Shown here one piece after another: positions 32,302 through 39,323 of a stretch of 41,128 nucleotides of DNA. This DNA comes from Candidatus Elulimicrobium sp. (lineage in GTDB: Bacteria > Patescibacteriota > Minisyncoccia > Moranbacterales > UBA9337), in contig DYKS01000002.1 of NCBI GenBank assembly GCA_020722485.1, positions 1-41,128 on the forward strand, written 5' to 3'. Numbering within the stretch: the stretch's first letter is position 1; each line of letters opens with the position of its first letter. Below the pieces are notes generated by a model. That model did not search any database. It saw nothing but the letters and a program-made list of their open reading frames with translations, and was not told the DNA's origin. A program made the position numbers and the translations under genes.

Positions 32302-32922
32302 TTATTTTATTTTAAAATGAGATTTAATTATCTTTTTCAAATCACTTTGCACTTTTTTAATATTATCTTCTTTCTTCTTTTTTTGGTTAGCGGACACATT
32401 CACCCAATTATATTTTTCCGCCAATAGCTGATTAAAACTGCGACAAATTTGAATTCTTTCCGGATCAATTTCATTGCGGTGATTTTTTTCTATCGCGGTT
32501 AAAAACCTTTCACCGTCCATCAAGATTTCTAGATCGGGTTTAAGTAAATTTTCGTTTATTTTTTCCAAATAATCAAGTTCGCCTCCCCAAACTAGCCCCC
32601 AAGCAATACCAGTGCCAATATAATCTTCCGCCACAATCCATTCTCCTTTCTTCAATCTCTGCAATAAAGTTTTCTCATAACGTTTTCTGTTTTGAGCGTA
32701 TTTTTCTTGAAATTTATGAGTGGATAATTTATTTTTTTTCCTAAATTCAGGATTGCGTAAATATTGATAAATAAACGGACCTTCCGGCGCCAAATCGTAA
32801 ATAGGATATTTCAATTTATGCGCGTCTTTTCCTTGCGATTTTAAATATTTAACTAACAATTCAACCTGAGTTGTTTTTCCTATTCCGTTAATACCGTATA
32901 TAGCAATAAATTTTCCCATCAT
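32302..32922 (-). CDS. Thymidylate kinase-like protein
   Basis: This P-loop kinase probably phosphorylates dTMP to dTDP. The 206 residues begin IAIYGINGIGKTTQVELLVKYL (Walker A, 10-18) and have KYAQNRKRYE and VAEDYIGTGIAWG where thymidylate kinases have the D-R-Y/F-x-x-S-x-x-A-Y-Q motif. Here it reads E-D-Y-x-x-T-G-x-A-W, so the D-R pair is altered. The C-terminal half is diverged and ends lysine-rich. It follows thyX by 42 bp, which supports a thymidylate role. Two start methionines are adjacent (32922 and 32919). Confidence 0.72.
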   Translation of the reverse strand: MMGKFIAIYGINGIGKTTQVELLVKYLKSQGKDAHKLKYPIYDLAPEGPFIYQYLRNPEFRKKNKLSTHKFQEKYAQNRKRYEKTLLQRLKKGEWIVAEDYIGTGIAWGLVWGGELDYLEKINENLLKPDLEILMDGERFLTAIEKNHRNEIDPERIQICRSFNQLLAEKYNWVNVSANQKKKKEDNIKKVQSDLKKIIKSHFKIK

Positions 32923-32964
32923 AATATTTCTTTATTCAAAATACTTATATACATTATCCAATTG

Positions 32965-34317
32965 TTACTTTTTAATAATAATATCTTGTTCTCCTCTCTG
33001 AACATCAAACCGATTCGGTTCTTCATCTAAATGAAAAATTAGCCCATCTTTAGCAAATAATTTTTTCAAACTCGCGATCATTTTCAAAATCTGTTCAACC
33101 AATGTTGGATGCACGAAACGAGTAGAACGCAATTCCGCCAAATAAACCAACGCTTTCAAATCACCGGCGAAACGGCACGGCACCCGATAACCCATCGCGA
33201 TAAAATATTGTCTCTCTTCTTTAGAAATTTTCATTTTTTTAATTTTTTTCTCTTGCGCTTTGATAAATTCCTCCGCTTCTTTTTTCAACTCGGAAGGAAG
33301 CGCGTTTAGATACCATGGATTAAATCCATGATCCAAAACTAAAAGAGGCATTCTTTGGACAATCGCCCGATGTCTTTGTAAATCGCGAAATGATCCGAAA
33401 TCCAAAAGAAATTCATAAGCAAGTGTTCCACATTCGCCAATCATAGTCGGCAATTCAGTTTTCTTTGGTCGTTTTTCTAATATATCTCTATAATTTACCA
33501 ATAACTTTCTGTTTATATTATCATACAAAAGCTTAAAATTTTTGACTTTTTTATTTTCATAATAATATTTTTTCCGCATCCAATATTCATTGTATTTTTC
33601 CGTTTGAGGAAATCTTTCCTGCCCAAAAGAACTGGAATACATATTTTTAAGCGCCATTTCCGTTTTTTCAGCTATATCGCGAACTTCTTCTAGCGGATGA
33701 TGACGCAAAAGCATCAGCTCATCCGCGAATTGGCGAAAATTCATTCGCCATGCCACATTAGTAGTCGCTCCCGCGGGCAAAAAAGCGCGAGCAATATCAA
33801 ACGCGCGAGCGTTAATCGCTTTTTCGTAAATTTCTTCTTTTTCTTTTTTTTGGCGAGGAAATTGTTTTTTTAAATATTCCCGCAATGGCTTCTGTAAACG
33901 CAAATAAAATTTCCGCCAATTTTCCAAAATTTCTTTACCTTCTTTTGTTCCAGTGGAATCTAAAAATTTTTGCCGAGAAAAATCCACATATCTTGTTGAG
34001 GCTTCTTGTCCGGAATAAAGCCGCCAGTCTTGAATGGCTTTCGCCGCCAACATAGAAATCCCTTCCACAAAAACAGTCGCACTACCGCAATCGCCAATAG
34101 ACTTATGCCCATAACCGACATAAAATCGCTCCATAAAATTTTCGGCGCCTTTTTCTTTTAAAATTTTCAAATGATGTTTAATCCCGCCGGTAGATCGCGA
34201 ATGTAATGCTTGTAGCATTGCTTCCGCTTGCCCGTCAATTTTGGCTTGAGTGTTCAAAACTAAAATAAAACCGCCATTGGATAATTTTTTGATCACGTGA
34301 TTTTTTAGAATATTCAT
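32965..34317 (-). CDS. thyX: Double-length ThyX-like flavin-dependent thymidylate synthase
   Basis: ThyX makes dTMP from dUMP using FAD, NADPH and methylene-tetrahydrofolate. Classical ThyX is about 220-260 residues; this one has 450 and seems to hold two ThyX-like units. Unit one (about 65-225) has GHKSIGDCGSATVFVEGIS, DWRLYSGQEASTRYVDFS where the R-H-R-x-x-S signature would be, and AFLPAGATTNVAWRMNFRQF. Unit two (about 290-415) has GECGTLAYEFLLDFGS and a true RHR in RDLQRHRAIVQR (315-317), then YRVPCRFAGDLKALVYLAELR. Each unit keeps a different part of the signature. It lies in a nucleotide-metabolism run, after a terminator. Confidence 0.83.
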   Translation of the reverse strand: MNILKNHVIKKLSNGGFILVLNTQAKIDGQAEAMLQALHSRSTGGIKHHLKILKEKGAENFMERFYVGYGHKSIGDCGSATVFVEGISMLAAKAIQDWRLYSGQEASTRYVDFSRQKFLDSTGTKEGKEILENWRKFYLRLQKPLREYLKKQFPRQKKEKEEIYEKAINARAFDIARAFLPAGATTNVAWRMNFRQFADELMLLRHHPLEEVRDIAEKTEMALKNMYSSSFGQERFPQTEKYNEYWMRKKYYYENKKVKNFKLLYDNINRKLLVNYRDILEKRPKKTELPTMIGECGTLAYEFLLDFGSFRDLQRHRAIVQRMPLLVLDHGFNPWYLNALPSELKKEAEEFIKAQEKKIKKMKISKEERQYFIAMGYRVPCRFAGDLKALVYLAELRSTRFVHPTLVEQILKMIASLKKLFAKDGLIFHLDEEPNRFDVQRGEQDIIIKK

Positions 34318-34369
34318 AATGCTATAAAAACAAAAAAGACTAAACTTCTTTTATTTTAACACACCAAAA

Positions 34370-34399
34370 GCAAAACAAAAAACGCGAGAAATCGCGTTT
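34370..34399 (-). terminator. Intrinsic terminator overlapping the first kinase's stop codon
   Basis: On the minus strand AAACGCGA and TCGCGTTT form a perfect 8 bp stem around a TTTC loop, followed by TTTTGTTTT. It divides the leftward run: the two kinases and dCMP deaminase lie upstream, thyX to gatB downstream. thyX therefore needs its own promoter in 34318-34370, where I see no clear -35/-10 pair, or read-through. Confidence 0.75.
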
Positions 34400-34940
34400 A
34401 ATTGATAATTTTATCCACTTGAGCATATAAATCATCCCAATCGCCATTATTATCAATCACTACATCGGCGTGATTTTTCAAATCTTTAATCTGCAGTTCC
34501 GACTCACTTTGATGCTCTCTCTCAAATTCTTCAAAAGTTTTGTTTTTATCATCAGGATTTTCTCTTCGTTTCAAAATCCTCTCATAACGTTTTTTTATAT
34601 CAGCGTCAATATAAATCAGTTTAAACTCCGGAATCTCTCGTAGATATTTAATATCATCCAGTCGGCGCACTCCGTCTATGATAATCAGATTGTTTTGCTC
34701 TTCTTTCACATCTTCCGCCATCACCTTGGCCAGCGCGTCCTCTCCGAAGCTCTCACGCAAAGAAGTGGAAAGATTCTGCATATTTTTCCGACTCTGTTCT
34801 AAGTGCAAGCGATCCAAAATATCACGGAGTATAGTGGAAAACCGGTAAGATGAAGCATTATGTTTCTTTTTTAAATATTCCGCCACCGTTCCTTTTCCGC
34901 TAGCAATTTCTCCAGCGATCCCTAAAATTATTTTCTGCAT
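34398..34940 (-). CDS. P-loop (deoxy)nucleotide kinase-like protein, paralogue 1
   Basis: This is a small P-loop kinase of the adenylate-kinase/dephospho-CoA-kinase type, 180 residues. Walker A is GEIASGKGT (10-18), followed by YRFSTILRDILDRL, ESFGEDALAKVMAED, LIIIDGVRRLDDI, a LID-like RRENPDDKNKTFEEFE and a C-terminal ADVVIDNNGDWDDLY. It resembles phage/archaeal deoxynucleoside monophosphate kinases and dephospho-CoA kinases; the substrate is unknown. A second copy with the same motif order (35528-36085) lies on the other side of dCMP deaminase. The gap to the deaminase gene is 9 bp. Its stop codon is within the terminator stem. Confidence 0.72.
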   Translation of the reverse strand: MQKIILGIAGEIASGKGTVAEYLKKKHNASSYRFSTILRDILDRLHLEQSRKNMQNLSTSLRESFGEDALAKVMAEDVKEEQNNLIIIDGVRRLDDIKYLREIPEFKLIYIDADIKKRYERILKRRENPDDKNKTFEEFEREHQSESELQIKDLKNHADVVIDNNGDWDDLYAQVDKIIN

Positions 34941-34949
34941 ATATAAAAA

Positions 34950-35483
34950 CTATTTTTTAACCGTTTTAACTCCATATTGTTCCATATCATCAATCAAATC
35001 ATTTTCTCGCCAATCATTTATCCATTCAGAAACATCATATTCCTTAAGCGAACCATCAGCTTGATTGGCAATAACTTTTTCAATTCCGGAATTAATTATC
35101 ATTTTTTTGCAAATAAAACATGGCAACGCGTTGATTATTTGAGATTTTCCGGAATCATCCAGTTTTTCTGAATAAAGATACATAGTGCCTCCCAATATGC
35201 TTACCCCTGCTCGCGCCGCGTTAATAATAGCGTTTTGCTCGGAATGAACGCTTCTGCAAAGTTCATATCTTTGTCCTGATGGAATACCCATCTCTCTTCG
35301 CAGACAACTATTTCGTTCAAAACAATCTTTGGTTTTTCTAGGCGCTCCAACATATCCGGTAGAAATTATTTGATCGTCTTTCACTATAATCGCTCCGTGT
35401 CGAGCCCTAAAACAAGCGCTTCTCATAGAAACCTCCCGAGCAATATTCATATAGTGTTTCTGTTTGGAAACTCTCTCTCGCAT
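34950..35483 (-). CDS. dCMP deaminase
   Basis: This zinc enzyme deaminates dCMP to dUMP, the substrate of ThyX. The 177 residues have the zinc motifs HSEQN (His80, catalytic Glu82) and PCFIC (Cys122, Cys125), plus RARHGAIIVKDDQIISTGYVG at the start and YLYSEK. The insertion between GAPRK and the HSE motif (CFERNSCLRREMGIPSGQRY) is typical of ComEB/dCMP deaminases and distinguishes it from cytidine deaminase. It sits between two paralogous P-loop kinases on one transcript. Confidence 0.9.
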   Translation of the reverse strand: MRERVSKQKHYMNIAREVSMRSACFRARHGAIIVKDDQIISTGYVGAPRKTKDCFERNSCLRREMGIPSGQRYELCRSVHSEQNAIINAARAGVSILGGTMYLYSEKLDDSGKSQIINALPCFICKKMIINSGIEKVIANQADGSLKEYDVSEWINDWRENDLIDDMEQYGVKTVKK

Positions 35484-35527
35484 AAAATTTTTGTCTTAAT
35501 GTTGAAATGTTAACAAATTAAAAATTT

Positions 35528-36085
35528 CTATGTTTTAGTAATTTCTCCCACCACCCGATCCACTTCTGAAAGCAGATAATTCAAATCCTTGTCGTTTTTA
35601 ATTATAAAATCGGCTTTTTGTCCGATTTCTGGCACATATTTTTCCGTTTCCACTTGTTCGGTTTCTTGAAATTTTTCAAAACTCATTTCATCGTCGGTTT
35701 TTTCTCCGCGATTTCGCACTCGTTCCCAACGAAGTTTTTGTGGAACATCCACAAAAATTATATAACTGTCGGTATAAGATTTGATAAAATGAAAATCTTC
35801 CCAAAAACGGATTCCGTTAACCAGCAAGATTCCATTACCATTGTCAATTCTTTTGCGGAGCGCGCGGGAAAGAATATCATCTCCGAAACGATTGCGAAAT
35901 TGTACCGCCAACCATTGCTGATCTTCTTTAGAAAATTTGTCAAAATAAATGGAAAGCGTTTCTTTTAAGGGATCGGCAAAACGCATCAGTTGCGCTTTGT
36001 ATTTTTCTTTAAGATAATTAGCCACCGTATCTTTTCCCGATCCGGTCGCCCCCACCAAACCGATTATTATCCTGTTTTTGGTCAT
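35528..36085 (-). CDS. P-loop (deoxy)nucleotide kinase-like protein, paralogue 2
   Basis: The 185-residue protein starts at the ATG at 36085, giving MTKNRIIIGLVGATGSGKDT (Walker A, 12-20). A start at 36160 would coincide with the predicted transcription start and add 25 residues without family pattern. Motifs match paralogue 1 in order: LMRFADPLKETL, NRFGDDILSRALRK, GILLVNGIRFWEDF, NRGEKTDDEMSFEKFQE and ADFIIKNDKDLNYL. It is the first gene of the leftward run after a good promoter. Deoxynucleoside monophosphate kinase or dephospho-CoA kinase are the main options. Confidence 0.72.
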   Translation of the reverse strand: MTKNRIIIGLVGATGSGKDTVANYLKEKYKAQLMRFADPLKETLSIYFDKFSKEDQQWLAVQFRNRFGDDILSRALRKRIDNGNGILLVNGIRFWEDFHFIKSYTDSYIIFVDVPQKLRWERVRNRGEKTDDEMSFEKFQETEQVETEKYVPEIGQKADFIIKNDKDLNYLLSEVDRVVGEITKT

Positions 36086-36165
36086 TGTTTTGGTTTTTTC
36101 AGCGCGAATTTTACACGGCCGATTTTTTAAAATTTTAAAATTAGCGATAAGAAACAACAACCCTG

Positions 36166-36194
36166 ATTGTATGTTAAAACAAAAACAAAGTCAA
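36166..36194 (-). promoter_or_regulatory. Promoter for the kinase / dCMP deaminase / kinase operon
   Basis: On the minus strand there is TTGACT (36189-36194), a 17 bp spacer and TACAAT (36166-36171). Initiation near 36159 leaves a 75 nt leader to the ATG at 36085. Confidence 0.7.
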
Positions 36195-36214
36195 TGTATT
36201 GTCTAAGTCACTAC

Positions 36215-36281
36215 ATTCAAACATGAAAGCCCCTTTTTCCGCTAAACTAGAGCGTTAATCAATTAACGCTTATGAGTATGC
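36215..36281 (+). repeat. 67 bp element, copy B
   Basis: ATTCAAACATGAAAGCCCCT then TTTT opens the element (36215-36238; 23 of 24 bases as in copy A). AGCGTTAAT-CA-ATTAACGCT, a near-continuous palindrome, lies at 36251-36270, and the element ends AGTATGC. The ATG within that last block (36278) opens a 13-codon frame beginning M-P-K-I-K-K-L-P-F, which parallels the frame after copy A. The element lies between the kinase promoter and the 3' end of the transglycosylase gene; 36161-36337 has no larger gene. Confidence 0.7.
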
Positions 36282-36337
36282 CGAAAATAAAAAAATTACC
36301 TTTCGTGAAAAAGAAAAATTAAAAACTGATTAAGATA

Positions 36338-37375
36338 TCATGCCGCCAAGACTAATTTTATCTCCGCGTCCATAAGCGCGCGACCGCGTTTTTCTTCTTC
36401 TCTTTTCAATAATTTCGCTTGAACCAAAATAAAAATATCGGGAAGTTTTTCCATTTTCTTTTCTTTGGGCGTTCCCTTTTTTCTAGCAATAAGCATCGCT
36501 GAATAATTTAAGTTAGATTTAATTCTTTCTCTTTTCAAAACGGCTTTAATATTTTTTAGTCTTTGTAGGTACGCGGAAACTTTTCGGCAATAATCTTTGG
36601 TTTCCGCCGGCCATTCTTTCCATGGTTTTTGCCAAATACCGTGTCCGGCATTGTAGGCGGCAATCAATTTTTCTTGCGCCGCCTCAAATTTTCCTTTTTT
36701 ATATTCTTTTTTGCCAATGCCGTAATTATCAAAAAGGTTAATGAAAAAAAGTTTTCCTAGCGCCCGACTGTAATTGGCGTTTTCTTTGGCAAGTTGTTTT
36801 ATTTTTTTAAGCAATTCGTCCGCTATTTCTCCTTTCGCGCCATATTCAATAATTCCCTCTCTTCCCAATTTCTCTAAATACCTATTCACGTCGCGAAACG
36901 CAATGTCCATCGTTTGCATAATTCCGAAAGCGCCCTTCCTTGATTCGGCTTGCGCGTCAAATCCGGATTCCTGAAGTTGAATAGCGATAAAAAAATCATC
37001 CATAAAAATTTTTTTTGGCCAAAAACGCTCTCCTTTAGTTTTTAAAATTTCATATTGAACAAGAAAGTTTTCTAATAAATTTCGAGCATTCTTTTCCAAA
37101 CGCTCATCTTCTTTCCGTTTTTCTTTTTCCGATAATTCTCCTTCCTTGCCTGAAAAAGACAATTTCTTTCCTGTTTCCGAACGATCGTTTCCTTTGTTTG
37201 ATTCCTTTCCATTTTCTTCGCTGGTTAATTTTTCTATGGTCTTTATCGCTCCCGCAACACCTAAAAGCGCGGTGGTGGACAATGATCCCGTTAAAAATTT
37301 TCTTCGGCTTTCATCGATTTCCTCTCTTTTTTTGTTTTCGCTTGCGCGCGGTTGAAACTCAAAATTCATTTTCAT
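36338..37375 (-). CDS. Lytic transglycosylase-like protein with Tat-type signal sequence
   Basis: This is an exported peptidoglycan-degrading enzyme, 345 residues. The N-terminus has ESRRKFLTGSLSTTALLG (22-39), a twin-arginine S-R-R-x-F-L motif followed by a hydrophobic stretch, then a charged low-complexity linker (about 50-100). The SLT/lysozyme-like domain contains AIQLQESGFD with the catalytic-type Glu136, SRKGAFGIMQ (145-154), LFDNYGIG, LIAAYNAGHGIW and PAETKDYCRKVSAYL, in the order typical of family 1 transglycosylases. No TatA or TatC gene is in the window. It is divergent from the DUF212 gene across a palindromic promoter. Confidence 0.8.
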   Translation of the reverse strand: MKMNFEFQPRASENKKREEIDESRRKFLTGSLSTTALLGVAGAIKTIEKLTSEENGKESNKGNDRSETGKKLSFSGKEGELSEKEKRKEDERLEKNARNLLENFLVQYEILKTKGERFWPKKIFMDDFFIAIQLQESGFDAQAESRKGAFGIMQTMDIAFRDVNRYLEKLGREGIIEYGAKGEIADELLKKIKQLAKENANYSRALGKLFFINLFDNYGIGKKEYKKGKFEAAQEKLIAAYNAGHGIWQKPWKEWPAETKDYCRKVSAYLQRLKNIKAVLKRERIKSNLNYSAMLIARKKGTPKEKKMEKLPDIFILVQAKLLKREEEKRGRALMDAEIKLVLAA

Positions 37376-37405
37376 ACCCGACTGACATTTTCAAAAGATT
37401 ATACT

Positions 37406-37429
37406 TATGTTATAATTAATTATAACATA
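37406..37429. promoter_or_regulatory. Perfect 24 bp palindrome holding two divergent extended -10 promoters
   Basis: The sequence TATGTTATAATT and its exact reverse complement join at 37417/37418. Each strand therefore reads TGTTATAAT (TG-N-TATAAT). The plus-strand box (37408-37416) faces the DUF212 gene (ATG 37456) and the minus-strand box (37427-37419) faces the transglycosylase gene (ATG 37375). A dimeric regulator could also bind here. Confidence 0.65.
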
Positions 37430-37455
37430 GAATTTAAAAAAACTATCTTAAAAAA

Positions 37456-37911
37456 ATGAAAAATTGGCTTGTTTTCATTCAACCTTATCTTATTTTTTCA
37501 ATTCCTATTTTCATAGGAATCAGTACTCAGGTTATTAAATATATCCTTTATTCTTTCAAACACGGTTGGGATTTAAATTACGCGTTTACTCATGGGCATA
37601 TGCCTAGCGCCCACACCAGCTTTATCGTTTCTCTTTCCACTTGTGTCGGATATTATGAAGGAGTTAATAGCGGCGCTTTCGCAATTGCTATAGCGTTGTC
37701 AATTATCATCATTGATGACGCTGTTAGATTGCGAGTATATATGGGCGACCAAGGAAGATTTCTTAATATGCTTATCCGCCAACTTCCTATCGATAAGAAA
37801 AAGTTTCCCCGTTTCAAAGAAAGAGTGGGACATCGCGTTAGTGAAGTCATTATTGGAGGTATTTACGGATTTTCCGCGACTATGCTTATAATAAAGTTAT
37901 TAAGCATTTAA
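37456..37911 (+). CDS. Divergent PAP2 family membrane protein (DUF212)
   Basis: This is a 151-residue membrane protein with about four hydrophobic segments, belonging to the DUF212 / acid phosphatase-vanadium haloperoxidase-related family. The signature is GHMPSAHTSFIVSLSTCVG (47-65), IIIIDDAVRLRVYMGDQ, LNMLI and the C-terminal VGHRVSEVIIGGIYGF, corresponding to G-H-x-x-x-E-V-x-x-G. Function is unproven; related PAP2 enzymes dephosphorylate lipid phosphates. Its divergent partner is a peptidoglycan lytic enzyme. Confidence 0.9.
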   Translation: MKNWLVFIQPYLIFSIPIFIGISTQVIKYILYSFKHGWDLNYAFTHGHMPSAHTSFIVSLSTCVGYYEGVNSGAFAIAIALSIIIIDDAVRLRVYMGDQGRFLNMLIRQLPIDKKKFPRFKERVGHRVSEVIIGGIYGFSATMLIIKLLSI

Positions 37912-37941
37912 TCTTTTAAATTTTTAAATAAAGCATTAAAT

Positions 37942-37959
37942 AAAGCAACCGCTTTTTTA
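37942..37959 (+). terminator. Weak terminator after the DUF212 gene
   Basis: AAAGC-AACC-GCTTT (5 bp stem, four-base loop) followed by TTTAT. It lies 30 bp past the DUF212 stop codon in the convergent gap with murE. Confidence 0.4.
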
Positions 37960-37991
37960 TATTTAATCTTTAATTATTTTTAAATTTCAAA

Positions 37992-39320
37992 TTAATAATT
38001 AGGTTCCAAAAAATTAAGCTCTTCCAAAATTACCTTTTTATCGTTCCAAGCAATCCTTTTGTTGCCAATCGCCATTGTTTCTTCGGCTCCTTTGCCAGTA
38101 ACAACGACAAAATCTCCTTCTTTAGCGATTTTTAAAGCTTTTTTTATTGCTTCGCGACGATCAAAAATTTTCCAAAAATTATCTCCTTCTTTTTTATTTT
38201 TAATGCCGCTAGCTACTTCCTCAATAATTTGCCACGGATCTTCGTGATAAGGATCCTCATTGGTTACAATTAAATAATCGGCATAACGAGAAACAATTTC
38301 TCCCATCAATGGTCTTTTCCCTCTGTCTCTTTCCCCGCAAGCGCCAAAAACGGCGATAATATTTTTGTTTTCACAATTTATTTTTTTTAACAAAGAATAT
38401 AATTTTTCCAGCGAATCCGGAGTAACCGCGTAATCAATGATAATATTCAATCCCTTGTCATTGAGAACATATTCTATTCGTCCCGAAACACCTTTAATTT
38501 TTTCCAACGCGCGCGCGGCAATGTCTAGATCGATTCCTTCCGCTTGAGCCACGCTGATCGCCGCTAAAGCGTTTTCCACATTAAATTCACCAAGCAAATT
38601 TAATTTAAATTTCGTCCATTCGCCACGGCGAGTAGATTGAATTTTGAATTCAGATTTTTTAATCCCTAAATTAATTTCTTCGGCAACTATTGTTTTGACA
38701 TTTGTTGTTTGATATTTGTTATCGTCTGAGATTTTAAATTTCAAATTTTGAGTTCTTACGCTGTATCCCCATTTTTCTTTCGCTCTCGCTTTCAAAAACT
38801 CTTCCGGTTTTTCCATATTCAAATTAACTACGATTTTCTTGGCTTCTTTGAACAATTTCAATTTTGCCCAACGATAATCATTCATTGTTCGATGATAATC
38901 CAAGTGCTCGCGCGTCACATTAGTGATCACGGCAATTTCCCAATTTATTCCCCAGACTCTGTTTTGATCCAAAGAATGAGATGAGACTTCCAAAATCAAA
39001 TAATCGCAACCTTCTTCTATCGCTTGTCGGATAAATTTCTGAACCGCGAAAGCGGATAAAGTGGTAAATTTAGTTTTGTTCACCCATTCTTTATCACCGA
39101 TTTTGAAATTGATAGTAGAAGCCAAAGCCGTTTTGTATCCCGCTTCTTCAAAAATTTTCGCAATCATTTGAACGGTAGTGGTTTTGCCATTGGTTCCCGT
39201 TACAGCAATTACTTTAATTTTTTTACCAGGAAATCCATAATAAAAATTAGCCACTAACGCTTGCGCTAAATGATAAATATTTTTTATTTTTTGAGGAAAA
39301 ATTTTTTTAATTAAGTTCAT
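37992..39320 (-). CDS. murE: MurE-like UDP-MurNAc-tripeptide synthetase, short form
   Basis: This Mur ligase adds the third amino acid to the peptidoglycan stem peptide. The 442 residues contain the ATP-binding IAVTGTNGKTTT (P-loop 41-49), the EVSSHSLDQNRVWGI block, VTREHLDYHRT, LGEFNVENALAA and the C-terminal domain with FGACGERDRGKRPLMGE. Two points are unusual. The usual N-terminal UDP-binding domain of about 90 residues is almost absent, since the P-loop starts at residue 41. The amino-acid selectivity motif (DNPR in diaminopimelate-adding enzymes) reads NEDPYHEDP (354-362). The gene follows femAB with a 3 bp gap. A short AT-rich insert lies near residues 188-207. Confidence 0.88.
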   Translation of the reverse strand: MNLIKKIFPQKIKNIYHLAQALVANFYYGFPGKKIKVIAVTGTNGKTTTVQMIAKIFEEAGYKTALASTINFKIGDKEWVNKTKFTTLSAFAVQKFIRQAIEEGCDYLILEVSSHSLDQNRVWGINWEIAVITNVTREHLDYHRTMNDYRWAKLKLFKEAKKIVVNLNMEKPEEFLKARAKEKWGYSVRTQNLKFKISDDNKYQTTNVKTIVAEEINLGIKKSEFKIQSTRRGEWTKFKLNLLGEFNVENALAAISVAQAEGIDLDIAARALEKIKGVSGRIEYVLNDKGLNIIIDYAVTPDSLEKLYSLLKKINCENKNIIAVFGACGERDRGKRPLMGEIVSRYADYLIVTNEDPYHEDPWQIIEEVASGIKNKKEGDNFWKIFDRREAIKKALKIAKEGDFVVVTGKGAEETMAIGNKRIAWNDKKVILEELNFLEPNY

Positions 39321-39323
39321 AAG

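Noticed and set aside
36086..36160. Longer start of kinase paralogue 2 at 36160
   Set aside because: It coincides with the predicted transcription start and adds non-family residues before a normal P-loop start at 36085.
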